Below are positions 10,310 to 23,255 of a stretch of DNA of 64,000 nt, one piece after another. The position numbers and the translations under genes are program-made. Positions within the stretch are counted from its first letter, which is position 1. Every line of letters begins with the position of its first letter. The stretch is from Laguncularia racemosa (taxonomy: Eukaryota > Streptophyta > Magnoliopsida > Myrtales > Combretaceae): contig JBBMOL010000016.1 of NCBI GenBank assembly GCA_037954665.1, forward strand, positions 6,448,001 through 6,512,000. The letters are read 5' to 3'. The notes below the pieces were generated by a model. The model was not told the DNA's origin and searched no databases. It saw only the letters and a program-made list of their open reading frames with translations.

Positions 10310-12159
10310 AAACTTCCTCAGCATAGACACATGAAAGACATCATGTACTCTAATCAGACTAAGCGGCTAAGGCTAATCGATATGCTATGCTGCCAATCTC
10401 CTTAACAATCTCAAAGGGTTCAACATATCCGGTATTCAACTTTCCCCTCTATCCAAACCTTATTACCCCTTTTGTGAGTGATATCTTCAATAACAACTAT
10501 CCGCTCACTTGAAATTCCAAAGGGTATCACCTTTTATCAACATAGCTCTTTTAGTGACTCTAGGCCGCCTGCATACTTTGTTTGATCAGTTTCACCTTAT
10601 TAATAGCCTCTTGTACCAATTCAAGTCTTAATACCTATCTTTCTCCCACTTCAACCCAATGGAGTGGGAATTTACACTTTCTCCCATACAAAGCTTCATA
10701 AGGGGTCATCCGTATAGTAGCCTAATAGTTATTATTGTAGGCGAATTCTACTAGGGGTGGGTGCTCATCCCAATTCCCACAAAGATCCAAGATATAGGGC
10801 CTTAACATGTCTTCAAGAGTTTGTACAACTTTTTCTAACTATCCATCCATTTAGGGATGAAAGGCAGTACTAAATTTTAGTTTAGTCCCTAGTGCCCCAT
10901 GTAAACTCCTCCAAAACTTTCCAACAAATGGAGTATCCCTATTAAACACGATATTTACCAAAATTCTGTGTAATCTCAATATTTTCTTAATATACATCAA
11001 TACGAGCTTACTCATCTTATAACTGATATTAATGGGCAAAAAAAATGGGCAAGTTTATTCAATTTATCTACTATCACCCATATAGTATCATGCTCCACTT
11101 TAGTTCTAGGGAGAGCTATTACAAAATCCATAATGATGCATTACCACTTCCATTCTAGCAAAGGTAGGGTTTACAACTCACCTATTAGCCTCTAATGTTC
11201 TATTTTTATCTAATAGCATGTTAGGCATCAAAAGACATACTCGACTATTTATTACTTCATGTTTCTCCACCAATAGTGATATTTTAAGTACTTGTACATC
11301 TTGATACTTCTAGAATTGACAATATATCCATATTAATGAGCTTCTTTCTAATCTCTTTCTTCATCTCTATATTTCTTAGCACACACAATCATGTTCCATA
11401 CCTTAAGACTCCACCCGGTTCATTGTTAAATTCAAGAGCCTTGTCTTGTTTTAATCTATTCTTGATCTCTTAAATGACAACATCCTCTACTTGGGTGGAT
11501 TTAACTCTATCCACTAGAGTTAGCTAAATGCATAAAGTGGCTACCTTCATTCTAACTTCTTAAGTTAAAATCTCTAATTCCAGCTTACGCATATCATCCA
11601 ACAATTCTCCTTGTAAGGTGATTAGAGTGGCAAGATTACCTTATTTCATTCTACTAAGGGCATCTGCTATCACATTGGCTTTCCATGATGATATTAGATC
11701 TCAAGATCGTAGTCCTTAATCGCTTCGAACCATCTCTACTACTTCATATTTAGTTCTTTTTGTGTGAAGATATACTTCAAACTCTTGTGGTCATTGAAAA
11801 TCTTGCATTTCTCCCCATACAAGTAGTGTCTCTACAATTTTAATGCTAATACTACTACTGCTAGTTCTAAGTCATGAGTTGGGTAATTTTTCTCATATGG
11901 CTTCAATTGGTAGGATGTATATGCTATGACCTGCTCACCTTGCATCAAAACACAACTTAATCCTTAGGTTAAGGTGTCACTATAAATAGTGAATTCTTCC
12001 TCACTCTTCAGACATAATAGAGTTAAGGTCGATATAAGCTTGTCCTTGAGTTTTTGGAAACTAGCTTCACACTTATCATCCCAATTAAATCTCACCTTCT
12101 TTTTGTGTTAATCTAGTGAAAAGAGTCACTATTTTAGACAACCCCTGTATAAACTATAG
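10310..12159 (-). pseudogene. Gypsy-2 integrase and RNase H
   Basis: RNase H traces are at about 11640-12110 (KPYEKNYPTHDLELA, HYLYGEKCKIF, ADALSR-like end). The integrase core is at about 11060-11150 (MDFVIALPRTK...WVIVDKLNKLAHF) and 10660-10860 (FSTAFHP, QTLEDMLRPYILD, EFAYNNNY, TPYEALYGRKC). The C-terminal AYRLAL...VFHVSML block is at about 10310-10400. The reading frame changes repeatedly and contains many stops. Confidence 0.8.
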
Positions 12160-13349
12160 GCCTTAAAATGGAAAACAGAAGGGGGGTGAATTTTTTGTTC
12201 AAAAACTTTTACCAGATTTTAATTAAATGATCACTTTTTAAATCCACTTTTCAAATGAAGAATGTACGTGATGAGAAAAAGTAAAATAATAAAAAAATAA
12301 TGTGCAATGATAATAAAGAGGATGGCAATGTATAAAGGTTCCTTCTATTGGGTATGTCCTCTCTTCCAATTTTGCTACCAGGGATCCAGCCTTCCACACT
12401 GGTTATTCCACTAATCTAATAGCTAAAAAATGTTACAAATACTAATAGCTCTTACTTTATCTGTCTAGCCTACCACTCAACTAAACACAAATTACAAGAC
12501 TTTGTAACCTCACTTTCTTAAGCTAATCTTCACATGAAAAAGTAAAGAAAATTTTACAAGAATAAGAAAATGTAAATTTTCTAATTTAATCTAAAAAAAA
12601 AAGAAGAAAAGAACTGTAATTGTTTTTTTTTTGTCTCTTTTCGTATCATCATATCCTTTTAATGAACTTGAAATCTTCAATTTATATAGTTGCCCTTTTG
12701 TTGATAGAAGCCTTCCAACGTTCATAAAGTATTTTAACATTCATAAATAATATCCATGCAATTATGAAATTTTGAAAAATTTAATTTGAAATTCAAATTT
12801 AAATTCCTTGATCATGTAACTAATTCTTGTCAAGATTGAAATTGTCAATTTTTACCTTCATGTACCTCTTTAACAACCTCATATGGATAAGCTTTTGTTT
12901 GAAAACCAAAAATCCCTCTTTATGCAGATAAGATTCAACTAATAACCATATTTGTTATTCTTATCCTTATCTCATTCTTCTTTGGATGATATTTAGTTAA
13001 AATAAATCTTAAACTAACTTAATCTATGACCTTAATATATAAAAAAAAAAAAACTTTACTAACTGCAACTTCAAATAAATCAAACTTGTACTGAATAGAG
13101 ATAAAAACTATATAATCATATATTCTTCAATCTAAAGCATCAAATAGTTTATTTAAATATCTACTGAAACGGCTAACATATTATCTAGTTAACTATTAGA
13201 TAAAGTATCTATAAACTACCATTTGCTTAAGTGTTTGTAAAAATAAATACTTTTGTTCTACACACTTAAAACATATTTGTTAAATATTTTACCACTAATA
13301 ACCATTTTGTTATCATTAAAACTTACTTCAAGAACTTAACATAATCCAT
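12160..13349 (-). mobile_element. Nested 1.2-kb insertion in Gypsy-2 pol, probable copia-type LTR
   Basis: Gypsy pol is interrupted exactly between the GYYR motif (minus strand, near 13356) and the following FIQGLSKIVTLFTRL text (near 12153). CTATAG occurs at both junctions (12154-12159 and 13350-13355) and would be the target duplication. Inside, the minus strand starts with TTAAGTTCTTGAAGTAAG and ends with a CACCCCCC run. I associate both with LTRs of SIRE-like copia elements, but only from memory. There is no coding content, so a solo LTR is the simplest reading. Clean TG/CA ends are not evident. Confidence 0.6.
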
Positions 13350-13355
13350 CTATAG

Positions 13356-14050
13356 TAACCTACTAAACTCAAGAACCTCCTTATGTCTGTTACTATCCTT
13401 AATTTGGGCCAATCTACTACAGTTCTCACCTTTTTTAGGTCTATTGAGATTCCATCTCTGTTGACCACATGGCTAAAGAAAACCACCTACTCCAATCATA
13501 ATTCATATTTCTTGAATTTCGCATACAACCACTTTGCTTGTAACCTACTTAGCACCAATCTTAAATGCTCTTCATGTTCCTCATTGCTCTTAAAATATAT
13601 CAAGATATTGTCTATAAAGACAAACATGAACTTGTCCAAGAAATCTTTGAATATGCTAGTCATTAAATCCATGAAGGCTACTAGAGCTTTCATCAAATCA
13701 AAGGGCATCACCACATACTCATAGTGCATATACCTCATCCTGAAAACTGACTTCAAGATGTCTTTATCCTTAATTCTCAATTGGTGATACCCCAATCTTA
13801 AGTCGATCTTAGAGAATACTTAAGCTCCCTGTAACTGGTCAAATAAACCATCTTAGGGAGAAGATACTTGTTCTTGATGGTGAAGCAATTCAATTCTTTG
13901 TAATCTATGCACAGTCTTATGGTTTTATCCTTCTTTTTGACAAAAAAGACTAGCACACCCTAAGGAGATGTATTAGGTCTTATGAATCCTTTATCTTGTA
14001 AGTCCCGTAACTATTTCTTCAACTCTTCTAACTCAACCAGTGTCATCTTG
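13356..14050 (-). pseudogene. Gypsy-2 reverse transcriptase (N-terminal two thirds)
   Basis: The longest open piece is 13496-13795, with LGYHQLRIKDKD, YEYVVMPFDL and a catalytic box reading FIDNILIY, so the second aspartate of the YxDD box is asparagine. Upstream pieces to about 14030 give ELEELKK...FIRPNTSP and LCIDYKELN with stops. Sequence downstream of GYYR is moved away by the insertion at 12160-13349. It cannot be an active polymerase. Confidence 0.85.
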
Positions 14051-14329
14051 TATACTAGTTTCAATATTGGTGCTGTATCTAGTACCAAATCAATGCTGAA
14101 CTCAATTTCCCTAACCGAGGGTAAACTAGGAAGGTCTTTTGGAAAGACATCAAAAAAGTCCCTCACTACTAACACCATCTCCAATTTCATTACTCACTTG
14201 TCTCAGCTGTCATAACAGCCAACATACTCTTTCTCCATAACTCATAAGTGGGTAATCCTGTTGCTCTCTATGCTTCCAACTTAAACTTAAAGGAATCTCT
14301 TCCAAGTATATTAAAGTGTACCACCAAGT

Positions 14330-15900
14330 TATAGAAATCAATGGTGGCATAGTAATCCGACAACTAATTGACTCCGAAGATTATATTAAACTCCACCATC
14401 TCTATCATCAATAGGTTTGTTAGCATTACCCTACCTTGTATCTCTGCTCTTACATTTCTACAAATCTTATTTAAAACCCTTCTAACTCCTAAGGGAGTAC
14501 CAACAGTTAAGTAATCATCCAAACATTTAGAAGTCAATCCACGCTCATGTACAAAAGATTCAGACACATAAGAATGAGTTTCACTAGTATCAGAAAAGAC
14601 ATAGGCATTGCAAGTCTGTACTTAAAGCATACTTGTAATAGTGTCCATATCTAAAAGGTGTTGGTGCTATTGTTGTTAAAGTTCAAACATTCTAACTCAA
14701 ACCCGTTATCTAGAACCTCTTGTCTAATGTCTACTAGCTTGTGCTCATGCTAGAGGTCTTGCTACCTGTTGAGTTAGGGTTGTATGATTCCCTACTTAAC
14801 CCTAAGTATAGTCAACTATCTTTTGTTCCCTTTTGTTTACACACATGGTAGAATACCAATGGGATGGATCTCTTAGTACAATTCCTACTTATATGACTTA
14901 TCACCCTAAAGGAGAAGCATGCACCCTCTAGCTATCTGCAATCCCTCTATTCATGGGGCCTATGACATTTGGTACACCTAACTACAAGGGGCTGCTAAGG
15001 GAAGTGTTAAAGGTACTAGTCGGATCTGTAAAGGAGAAGCTACAATAACTAAAGGTATGTTCTGAAATATTTAAGGCCTCTTGCCCTTGTCTTACATCAC
15101 CACACTAGAAGCTAGCCTTTTACCCAAGGCCACCCCTAACCTGTAGGTCAATTGTTCCTCTATCCTTCTCTTGCTTTGCTTTATAAATTTAGCCTTGTCT
15201 ACCACTTCAGTATAAGTGGTAAGTTAGAAGCATCCAACTTCATGTTAGAGATTTGGCTCCAATCCCCTCATAAATCTCCTTACCCTTGATCTATCATTAG
15301 CACACACCACCTCGGATAAGAACTTAATTAGGTGATTTAGTTCTACCTCATATTCATCCATTCACTTGTTCCCCTGTTCATAATTATAGTATGCAACTTC
15401 TGTCCTATCACAAATGCTACTAATACTTCAAATAAAATAGCTCTTGAAATCCCCTCCAGTTTATACACCCTCTTACTAGCATAGGAATTGATGCCCACCA
15501 ACTTGTTGCAATCCCTTTCAACACAAATGGAGTATAGTTTACCTTCTTGTCTTTTAGAACTCAAAAGGCGGCAAAGGTCTTATCCATCTCTTTCATCTAA
15601 TTCTCTACCTCTATAGAGTCATCAATTTTAGGCTTGAACTCCTTTGCTACCCAAATAAACCTATCTAAGCTTATTGTCTCCTCAGCTACTTATTTTGTTG
15701 GGCATTTTGCACTTGCTGTTGTTATTCTGACAACCTTATTAAGTTGTTCACAATTTCCAAAAGTTAGGCGATTTGGTTTGCAACTTAACCTTATCCCCCT
15801 TGTGGTTGCTAACCATGGAGATTCCCTCTATCTAGGTTATCCTGTCGAGCGCCTCTTAATGATTATGACCTAATAATTCTTCTTGGAGGCATTTTCCTAG
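14330..15900 (-). pseudogene. Gypsy-2 gag, zinc knuckle and protease
   Basis: A protease-like segment is open at 14364-14567 (MSESFVHERGL, QGRVMLTNLLMIEMVEF...IIFG). A degenerate zinc knuckle (ACFSF...SHISRNC) lies at about 14870-14930. Capsid text (DRFIWVAKEFKPKIDDSIEVENWMKEMDKTF-like) lies at about 15550-15700. Stops occur throughout. Order and wording match Tekay/Del elements. Confidence 0.72.
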
Positions 15901-16075
15901 AGAGGAGACAACTAAATAGACCCAAGAGTTAATGCCTAATTTCACCCACTCTCTTGATATCTCACCATCCTATAGATTCAACGCCTAATTTAACTAAAGG
16001 TCACAACTTACTTTCTACTTATTAAAACCTATACCTATTGATCATCACCTAGTTTCTGAAGATCGTCAAACCTAA

Positions 16076-16087
16076 ACTTTGATGCCA
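16076..16087 (-). other. Gypsy-2 primer binding site, degenerate
   Basis: On the minus strand TGGCATCAAAGT followed by TTAGGTTTGACGATC. It differs from TGGTATCAGAGC at three positions, two of them transitions. Position and trailing sequence fit a Tekay-like leader. Confidence 0.7.
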
Positions 16088-16089
16088 CT

Positions 16090-17900
16090 TAATTCGTAAT
16101 GCTCTAGAACCTTGGACACCACAACCTACCATATGTCCTTATAGGGTAAAGACATACTAAGGCTCTTAACGTAGCTAACACTATGTAACTTGCAATAAAT
16201 ATTACTCATAATTGAAATAATTTATCTAATGTCATTCATAATGATTCAACTAAATCTCATTACAAACCATAAACTGCTTGTAAGCTAACCTTAGTACATC
16301 ATTGTGATCAAAATTTAGAAACAATTAAAGTTATAGTAATTGAATAGCCTATCTTACTCCAACGGAAGTCACCATGTCAGTAATGTTAAGACTTCAAATT
16401 TCCTTCCTTACCTAGTCGTCATAGTAGTAATAGTATTCTACATTGCTTCCATCTTGTGCGTATGAGCCTAGGTCCTTATCATAGAAGGTGTATTCCGCTT
16501 TGCTTGCAACTAAAAAAAAAATGTTTCCCGAAGGGTGAACTAATGCCAATTATGTATAACCCACAAACACATGCGCATGATTAGGCATAACTTAAACCAT
16601 ATACGCTAATGCAACAACAAAGCTTTCAAACAACAAGTTACTATTTCATTTATTCCCAAAACAACAAAAGAGTACCTGTGACCCCACTACATCATATATA
16701 TATATATATATATATACTATGGTGTTGGAAATTGTCACTATAGGACCCAACACCCACGAGTCTCTAAATCTACCTACATCATTTCAATGTTTGGCACCAC
16801 TAGGGACAGCGTCACATAAGAATCATCAAGATGCTCTCTAAGGATCTACCACTATCGGGCCCCTAAATTGAGCCAAGTACAACTAGTAAACAACTTAATC
16901 TAATTCGATATACCAATGATTCTAATTCCTTAACTATCCTAACAAACAAGATTACACGTACCTAATAGGACGTTCTTAAACATGACTCATCCTCATCCGG
17001 CAGTTACACTAAAATCTATCAAAATGTAAAGCAATCAATCTTAGTACTAGTCTAGGTATCATCAAGGTTACTCAATTTTGATCACTTAGTTGTTATAGGA
17101 TCACTTCTCTTATTCTAGTAGAATTTTTAAAGTTGTATTAGGTGTTTAGGGTTAACGAAATTCAAATAACAAGAACATAAGTCGAATAAAGAAGTTTCTC
17201 AAGGTACACAGTCGTGTGTTAAGTTGTGTACTTAAGCACGGTAGGTTAGATAACCATGTACTATGGTTGTGTACCTTTCTATATACTTACATAATTCTAT
17301 ACACCAAAGTACATGGCCATGTACTGTGGACATAGAACATTATGTATACCTTCATAATTTGACATGCCTATGTATATGGACTATGGCCATATACAATTAC
17401 ACATGTAGATACACAAGCATATACCTGGCCATAAACTTCCTAACTTGTTATTTTTCCTTTCTACACAACACAAGTAGGTACATGGGCGTGTACCTAGCTA
17501 CATGCTCCACTGTTTCATCACAAATCCTCTTCCTAATTCGCTAAATTCCAATTCACTCAAACCGTAAAGGAAATTCATCACTACTAAGCCTAATTATGCA
17601 TTGTTTCTAACATCAGAACACTAATTTGTTTAATTGAACAACTTACCGACTTAGATTATTCCAATGATTAAAGTCCTATCCTGAACCTTTTTCTTGCACT
17701 AATCCTCTACAATGAAATCCAATGAATTTAACACTAATTCATATTACACACATGTAAATGGTAATCAAGAGTTATTAATTGGTTCACTTATCATATGTAC
17801 TTTATCGAATCATAGGGTATAGCAGTTAGCTGCTTCTCCTAAGGTTTGTCTTACTCTGGGAATACTATAGTGCCAAAAAATGAAAAAGAGTCAAACTGAC
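16090..17900 (-). repeat. Gypsy-2 5' LTR region (outer end uncertain)
   Basis: Minus-strand text upstream of the primer binding site ends with GGTTGTGGTGTCCAAGG...TTCTAGAGCATTACG, typical of this lineage. The 17200-17500 part carries repeated palindromes of the CATGGCCATGTA type, comparable to those in the Gypsy-1 and Gypsy-3 LTRs. A (TA)n run sits at 16693-16715. I cannot fix the outer boundary because no second LTR is present to compare. Confidence 0.5.
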
Positions 17901-18224
17901 TAGTGTTTAACCCATTCACACCCATCTCATAAAATAACCAAATTACCCCTTATCTTAAATCCATATTATCTTTATTTGCCCTAATCCTTTATATCATTTT
18001 ATCTTTAATTTATTGCTCTCAAGTTTTACATCATCAATGACATCTACATTATTAATCTCTTCTATCAAGTAACAGTATGTTTATATCATTTTATTGCGTA
18101 CATCGAATTGGTCAATACCATTCATGGATTAAACATGTACATGATTCTTGGGTCCTCAAGCCAAATCATATTATAAATCAACTAAAACTTTGCATAAAAA
18201 TAGTTTAAACACTTCTATTGAATA

Positions 18225-18520
18225 CATTTTTAAATATTCTTAAACTCAAATTTGAGTTCTATAATTCTCCATTTGTAAGCAATGAAAAAAAAATATTATG
18301 CCATTAACAAATTCTAACCAAAAGACATCAAAAAACCTCCATAAACATAAATATAATATAATAATGTAATGGGTTTTTCCTTCCTTTAAGTGTAATGTTT
18401 ACACAATAATATTATTAATTTAAGAAAATCACAATTTTAATTACCTACATCACTTTAATAACACCAACTCAAGAAAATAGAACTTGATTTTTGTGAGATT
18501 TATATCATCGTATGGTGACC
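18225..18520. repeat. Diverged direct repeat shared with 32340-32630
   Basis: Both stretches contain the shared runs GCCATTAACAAATT, CCTCCATAAACATAAATATA, ATATAATAATGTA and GTGTAATG.TTACACAATAAT in the same order. No coding content. Probably parts of the duplicated SDR unit or of a shared repeat. Confidence 0.6.
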
Positions 18521-19349
18521 ACAAGGGTTGTGGTCCAAAGTCATCATCCTAAGACACTTACGAAAATACTAGCTAGCAACTTAATTAGAAGGAAATTAAG
18601 ATTAGGCTTTGGAGTTAGGGTTTAAGTTGTTAGGGAAATTTTAAAAAAAAAAAAAAGAAAAGAAAAGAAAAAGAGAAGAGGGGCTAACCTTAGTGTGGCA
18701 ACATATCTTGGGCTTACAAAACCTTAGGGTGATCCTTGTGGTCCCCACTTAGTTATCCTTATGCCTTCTCACTATATGATGGTAAGTGCATCTTCTAAGG
18801 CCTCTTTAGGTCTTCTCATTTAGTAAATCTCCAAATTAATTTTTAATTTTCTTATTGACATTTTATACCACTTAATTGCTTGTCTAACTCAGGTATTATC
18901 ATTTCTTATTTAAAAAAAAAAAAACAGATGTGGGGTATTTAACTCATTTAAAAAAAAAAATAGTCTCTAAACCTCAATTAGTCACTCCGAATTGACTTAG
19001 AACAATTCCTTAGTACTTTTATTTATAAACTAAGGTTTTTTAACCATACTTAGGGTTAAGAGGCTATTTCTAAGCTAGTTTTGATAAGATCGAGTTTAAG
19101 GGTAAAAATGCCGTTTTGAAAAAACATAGCCCTAAACTTCATAAAACCCTTCTTAATTGACTTTAAAATTTTTCTTTTTAAACTCCATTGATCTTAATTA
19201 TTAATTTGGGGTTTTTAAGCTTGTGCAAGGTAATTAAGTCAAACTACATAATAAATGGATATGCGTAGTGCTAGATGTAATGTATATGTTAGAGTCATCC
19301 AATAGTATTTTATCTTTCAACTTAATAAATTGCATTAGTTTTTTTATAG
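18521..19349. other. Non-coding AT-rich stretch
   Basis: Several A-runs (18638-18655, 18910-18925, 18950-18960) and no open frame above noise. I see no recognisable gene or repeat end. Confidence 0.5.
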
Positions 19350-20640
19350 TATATTAACATCCTATAACATTGAAGTGGCCTACAGAGGTCTTTGGAATGA
19401 TGATTAGAGGAGTTAAGCTCAACCATTTATACATAATGCAAGGATGATTATTCTTATTGTATCTATTATAGATGTTGATTCTTGGATAGAGCCTAGAGGA
19501 TCCTAGTGTATATGTTATTGGATGTGACGATATAACGTGTATTGGCAATACAATGGAAAAAGTCCCTTTTACTTAATTAGGTGCTGATCTAAATCTAAAA
19601 TAAAGAGAATTAGGGGAAGGTAATCTATAAAGGTTTAAGAAGTATTTAATAACTCAACATGTGCTAGTATTAATGGTCATAACTAAGCATAGTTTTTAGA
19701 ATAGATAGACAACATTATTTAGGAATAAGGTAATGAGGGACCAGGCATGTGTGGAGCAATAGGTAGCTTTAAGGAAGGTAGTTGACTAGATTGAATTAGA
19801 AGAGGTTAATTATAGTTGTTACTTGGTTATGTGACCATGTGCACTAAGTTGTGCAAATATTTAAAGCTAATGCTAAGATTCACTATGGTTGTGACTTGAA
19901 TTTGCACAATGCTTGAGATTGAAGAGTGATCAAGTGAATATAAAAGACAAGGGATGAAGCCAAAGTGCAATACAATGAGCAATACCCGACCAACAAAGAG
20001 AAGGTGGTCAACAACTAAAAAGGCTAACTACTCGATGGGTAGACAAGATCCACTAGGATGACTCCCAACTACAGCAAGTCATAAAGCCTTGGCAACTTCC
20101 TATACCCCGTGTTCTTGGTATTAAAATTAAAATTATTATTATTATATTGAGTTTAGCTTTTGAAAATTCTATAAATCTTATAAAGTGTATTGAGTGAAGC
20201 AAAAGAAAGAAGTAAAATCTAACGAACTTGGTTAAAGGAAAAGATACTTTGCGATCATGTAAGATAATAGTTGTGCAATTGTTACTAGCACTATATTGAT
20301 TTGCTCAATTTTATTCATGCTTACACTATCAATCTTTATCCTTTGCTTGTTTCTTTATCTTGTTAGTTATGTATTCTATTGACCTAAAATTTGAAATTCG
20401 AACCTTATCATAACAAGTAATAGTCTAGAACTTTATTGCTTGGATGGAGTATGATTTATGCATTGTACAACATACTTTTACTCATTCACTTATTGATAAA
20501 AACATCTTGCACCATGGCATTAATGCAAATATTACATAATTCTAACTAAAAAAGATGCCAAGGCTCCCACGATCATATGAAATGAACACTATTCTCCTAG
20601 AATGAAGAAACGCGTTAGATCGCCCATAGAGAGTTGGTTA
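19350..20640. repeat. Degenerate copia-like 3' flank of SDR copy B
   Basis: Colinear with about 640-1890 and 49770-50960. It is the most diverged of the four copies, so the B+C unit probably separated earliest. No frame survives. Confidence 0.6.
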
Positions 20641-20673
20641 AAAAAATGAAAAAAAAAAGAAAAAGAAAAGAAC

Positions 20674-22599
20674 TCAAAAGGATGACTTTTCCTTCCTATC
20701 AGAGAAGCAACCCGAAGGGCCACCATTAGGTAGAAGTGCTACATTTGTTGGACTTTCAGCACCTTCTTTAGCAAGCAAGACACCCCTATTGAAGTTTAAA
20801 TCAGTTTGGCAATAACTAGGGCACACACTGTTTATGCATAAATTGGGATATATTTTTGCCAGGATTCTTGTATGAGCATTCATTGCTGCTTTTAAGATAA
20901 TATAGGCTGGCAAATCTGCAGGCCAACCTTTGCTTGCAAGCGAGCCATCTTTATTATCCTTAAGAAATACTTTTATTACCCCATCCACCTTCTCTTCCGA
21001 AAGGTTTTTAACATCACTAAGAACTCCCTTGGCCCATTCATTGGATACTCTCTATAGACAAAATCACAATATTTATGAGTCCCATGAAATGCAAACAATT
21101 ATACTAATACACAAACTTAACTCAAACTCGACTTATGCATGAATTCGATTCATGCTTAATCAGGTTCACAAGCTCATCTAGCCAAATAATCTGAAGTCTA
21201 AGTTTGACTCAATGAAGTATTCAAGTAGCTTGATCTGGAGTTTACTGCAAGTATAATCTAATTAATCTTGAGTAAATATAGAGCCAAACTTGAGTAACTT
21301 ACAAGTGGGTTTAGCTTATTTATACTTTAGTTCATAGACAAGCACCTTATCAAGGACATTAAATTTTATTTACCTCTAGTTTCCCTAGGATGGAAGAAAC
21401 ATTGACAACACTTGGTGAGTTGGATAACTAGAGGATATCGATAAGTGCTTCCACCATTCTTTTGGCACCATAATAGTTTATATTAAGGCATTCTTCGGCG
21501 GCTTCGTACGGTTGGCTTATGGCTTCACTCCAATCGCTTTGTGCTCCTTCCTAATATAATGAAATAAACGTGTATACATCATTAGACTGTGATCATCAAA
21601 TCCAATTAGCAACCCTTGTCTTTTAATTACCAGAAAAAAAAAAAAAAACTATGAATACACTCCAAAAATAGCAAAACTTTACGTGGCAATGTTATAATGA
21701 CAGAAATATATCATGCCACTCAATGATTTTAATTAATTGTTAGATTTAACTCTATAACCAACTGATATAAAAGATTAATGTGCTGTTACTTCAACTAAAT
21801 TCCTTTAATTAGACTGCTTAATTAAATAGAAGTTCAATTACGAATTTTTTAAAAAAAAAAAGAAAAAAAAAATTGAACTTAGCACTTCCTACTTGTGATA
21901 TTATGTTACGTAAGGTCAGCGACATAATCAAGAATTTATGATTGCTGAATTGAGAAATAATCACCTTCTCATAACTAGCAGCCTTTAATCGCTCGGAATC
22001 AGCTACTGCGACAACCCTTGCATTGTTTACCTGCACGCACACTAGTGACTTTCACCCCAGCGCTCTACTTTTCTATTGTTGTTGTTCGCATCCTACGATT
22101 TATCTACTTCGTGAAGATGGGCTTAAAAATGTTTTTACCAAAATATCAAGCTTGCCAATCTGGGTCTTGATGAAATCAGCAAGTGAAGCAATACTGGCAA
22201 GATCAGTAACATCAAGCTAGCGAAAAATAACATGACCAGACAGACCACATTCTTCAAGTTTCTTAACAGCGTCAAGACCTCTCTTCTCGTCCCTGGCTGT
22301 CAAAATCACGATGATGCCTTTAGATGCCAACTGCTTGCATATTTCAAAACCTATCCCTTTGTTTGCTCCTGTAACTACTGCATACCTGAGCATAAGAAAA
22401 ATAAAAAGCACAAATCAATGTGAGAAATTGTTATGTCAACTATATGAAATTGCACTTATAACATGGTATTAGAATAGGCAATCGAGAGTTAGAGTTTCCC
22501 CATGGTCATCCCATTCAATTAAGTAGTCTACTCGACAAGCTTCAGATTACGAACATTTTAGTGGTAGTAAAGATATTACCACTTTGTTGGTTTTGCCAA
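20674..22599 (-). pseudogene. SDR copy B, E-type neomenthol-dehydrogenase-like pseudogene
   Basis: All five exons are present at the same lengths as in gene E: exon 1 about 22580-22599, exon 2 22139-22385 (247 nt), exon 3 21965-22030 (66 nt), exon 4 21374-21550 (177 nt), exon 5 20674-21051 (378 nt). Splice sites keep GT/AG. Lesions: the start codon is TTG (22597-22599), a CAG-to-TAG stop is in exon 2 (22217-22219), a TAG is in exon 4 (21428-21430), and NNAG has become NNAR. TGANKGIG and the YxxxK pair (YIILK) survive. Exon 5 is fully open. It is recently and lightly damaged but cannot encode a full enzyme. Confidence 0.92.
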
Positions 22600-23255
22600 T
22601 TGTAGTCCTGAGTTCTTATGAGATATGGCAATGCTCCATTTATATAGTAGTAAATTTTTTTGAGCTTTCGTATGGAAAAATGAAACTATTTGTTTTGTCA
22701 GAGCAGAGTACGTAATGGCACACGTTTACAGTAAGTAATAGCACCGAAGCCTGTTCAAACATAGCATTTGGTGAGAGATTGAAAAATTCTTAGTAAAAGT
22801 CTCAGAACTATTCCCTTTCATCGTCACGTAATTTGGGTAGGAATGGCATCAATTTGGACTCATTCGTCTTATTGAGTGAGAATTCGTCTTAGTTAATCCG
22901 ATAGCCTCACGTTTAAAAGCAAATATGATATAAAGAAGCTGCAAATTCTAAGATGGAATGCAAAGTCTTGCAATAGCAGTTTTGACGATTACACTGTCAA
23001 TGGCCGTGTGGTGAGTTTTCATATCATTCAAGGGCTTATGGCGTGGCATTTATACATAAAGTATAAGGAGAAACTAACTAGAGATTGGAAAATACAAACA
23101 TATGATGTTCTTGTACTATTACATACGGAAATCTTCTGTTACATATAGTAACATGTATACATATGGTATCATACATGCACCAAAATCCCTGAAAACAGAC
23201 CAGAAACCAAGAGGACTGATGGAACCGTACATGCCTGACAGAAGCATTCATATTT

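Larger units (their letters stand above)
10310..17900 (-). mobile_element. Gypsy-2: decayed Tekay/Del-like Ty3/gypsy element
   Basis: Read on the minus strand, the order is LTR (about 17900-16090), primer binding site, gag with zinc knuckle, protease, RT, RNase H and integrase, ending abruptly at 10310 near the integrase C-terminal VFHVSMLRK motif. The distal end and the 3' LTR are missing. Motif wording (FLGLVGYYR-type, EALYGRKC, GRVML protease) fits the Tekay/Del lineage. All domains are riddled with stops. RT is interrupted by a 1.2-kb insertion at 12160-13349. The outer LTR edge near 17900 is a guess. Confidence 0.82.

Noticed and set aside
13383..13724. 113-codon plus-strand frame
   Set aside because: Antisense to the Gypsy-2 RT block at 13496-13795, which carries the recognisable motifs.
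20674..21051. SDR copy B exon 5 considered as part of a working gene
   Set aside because: Exon 5 is open but the gene has a lost start codon and stops in exons 2 and 4.
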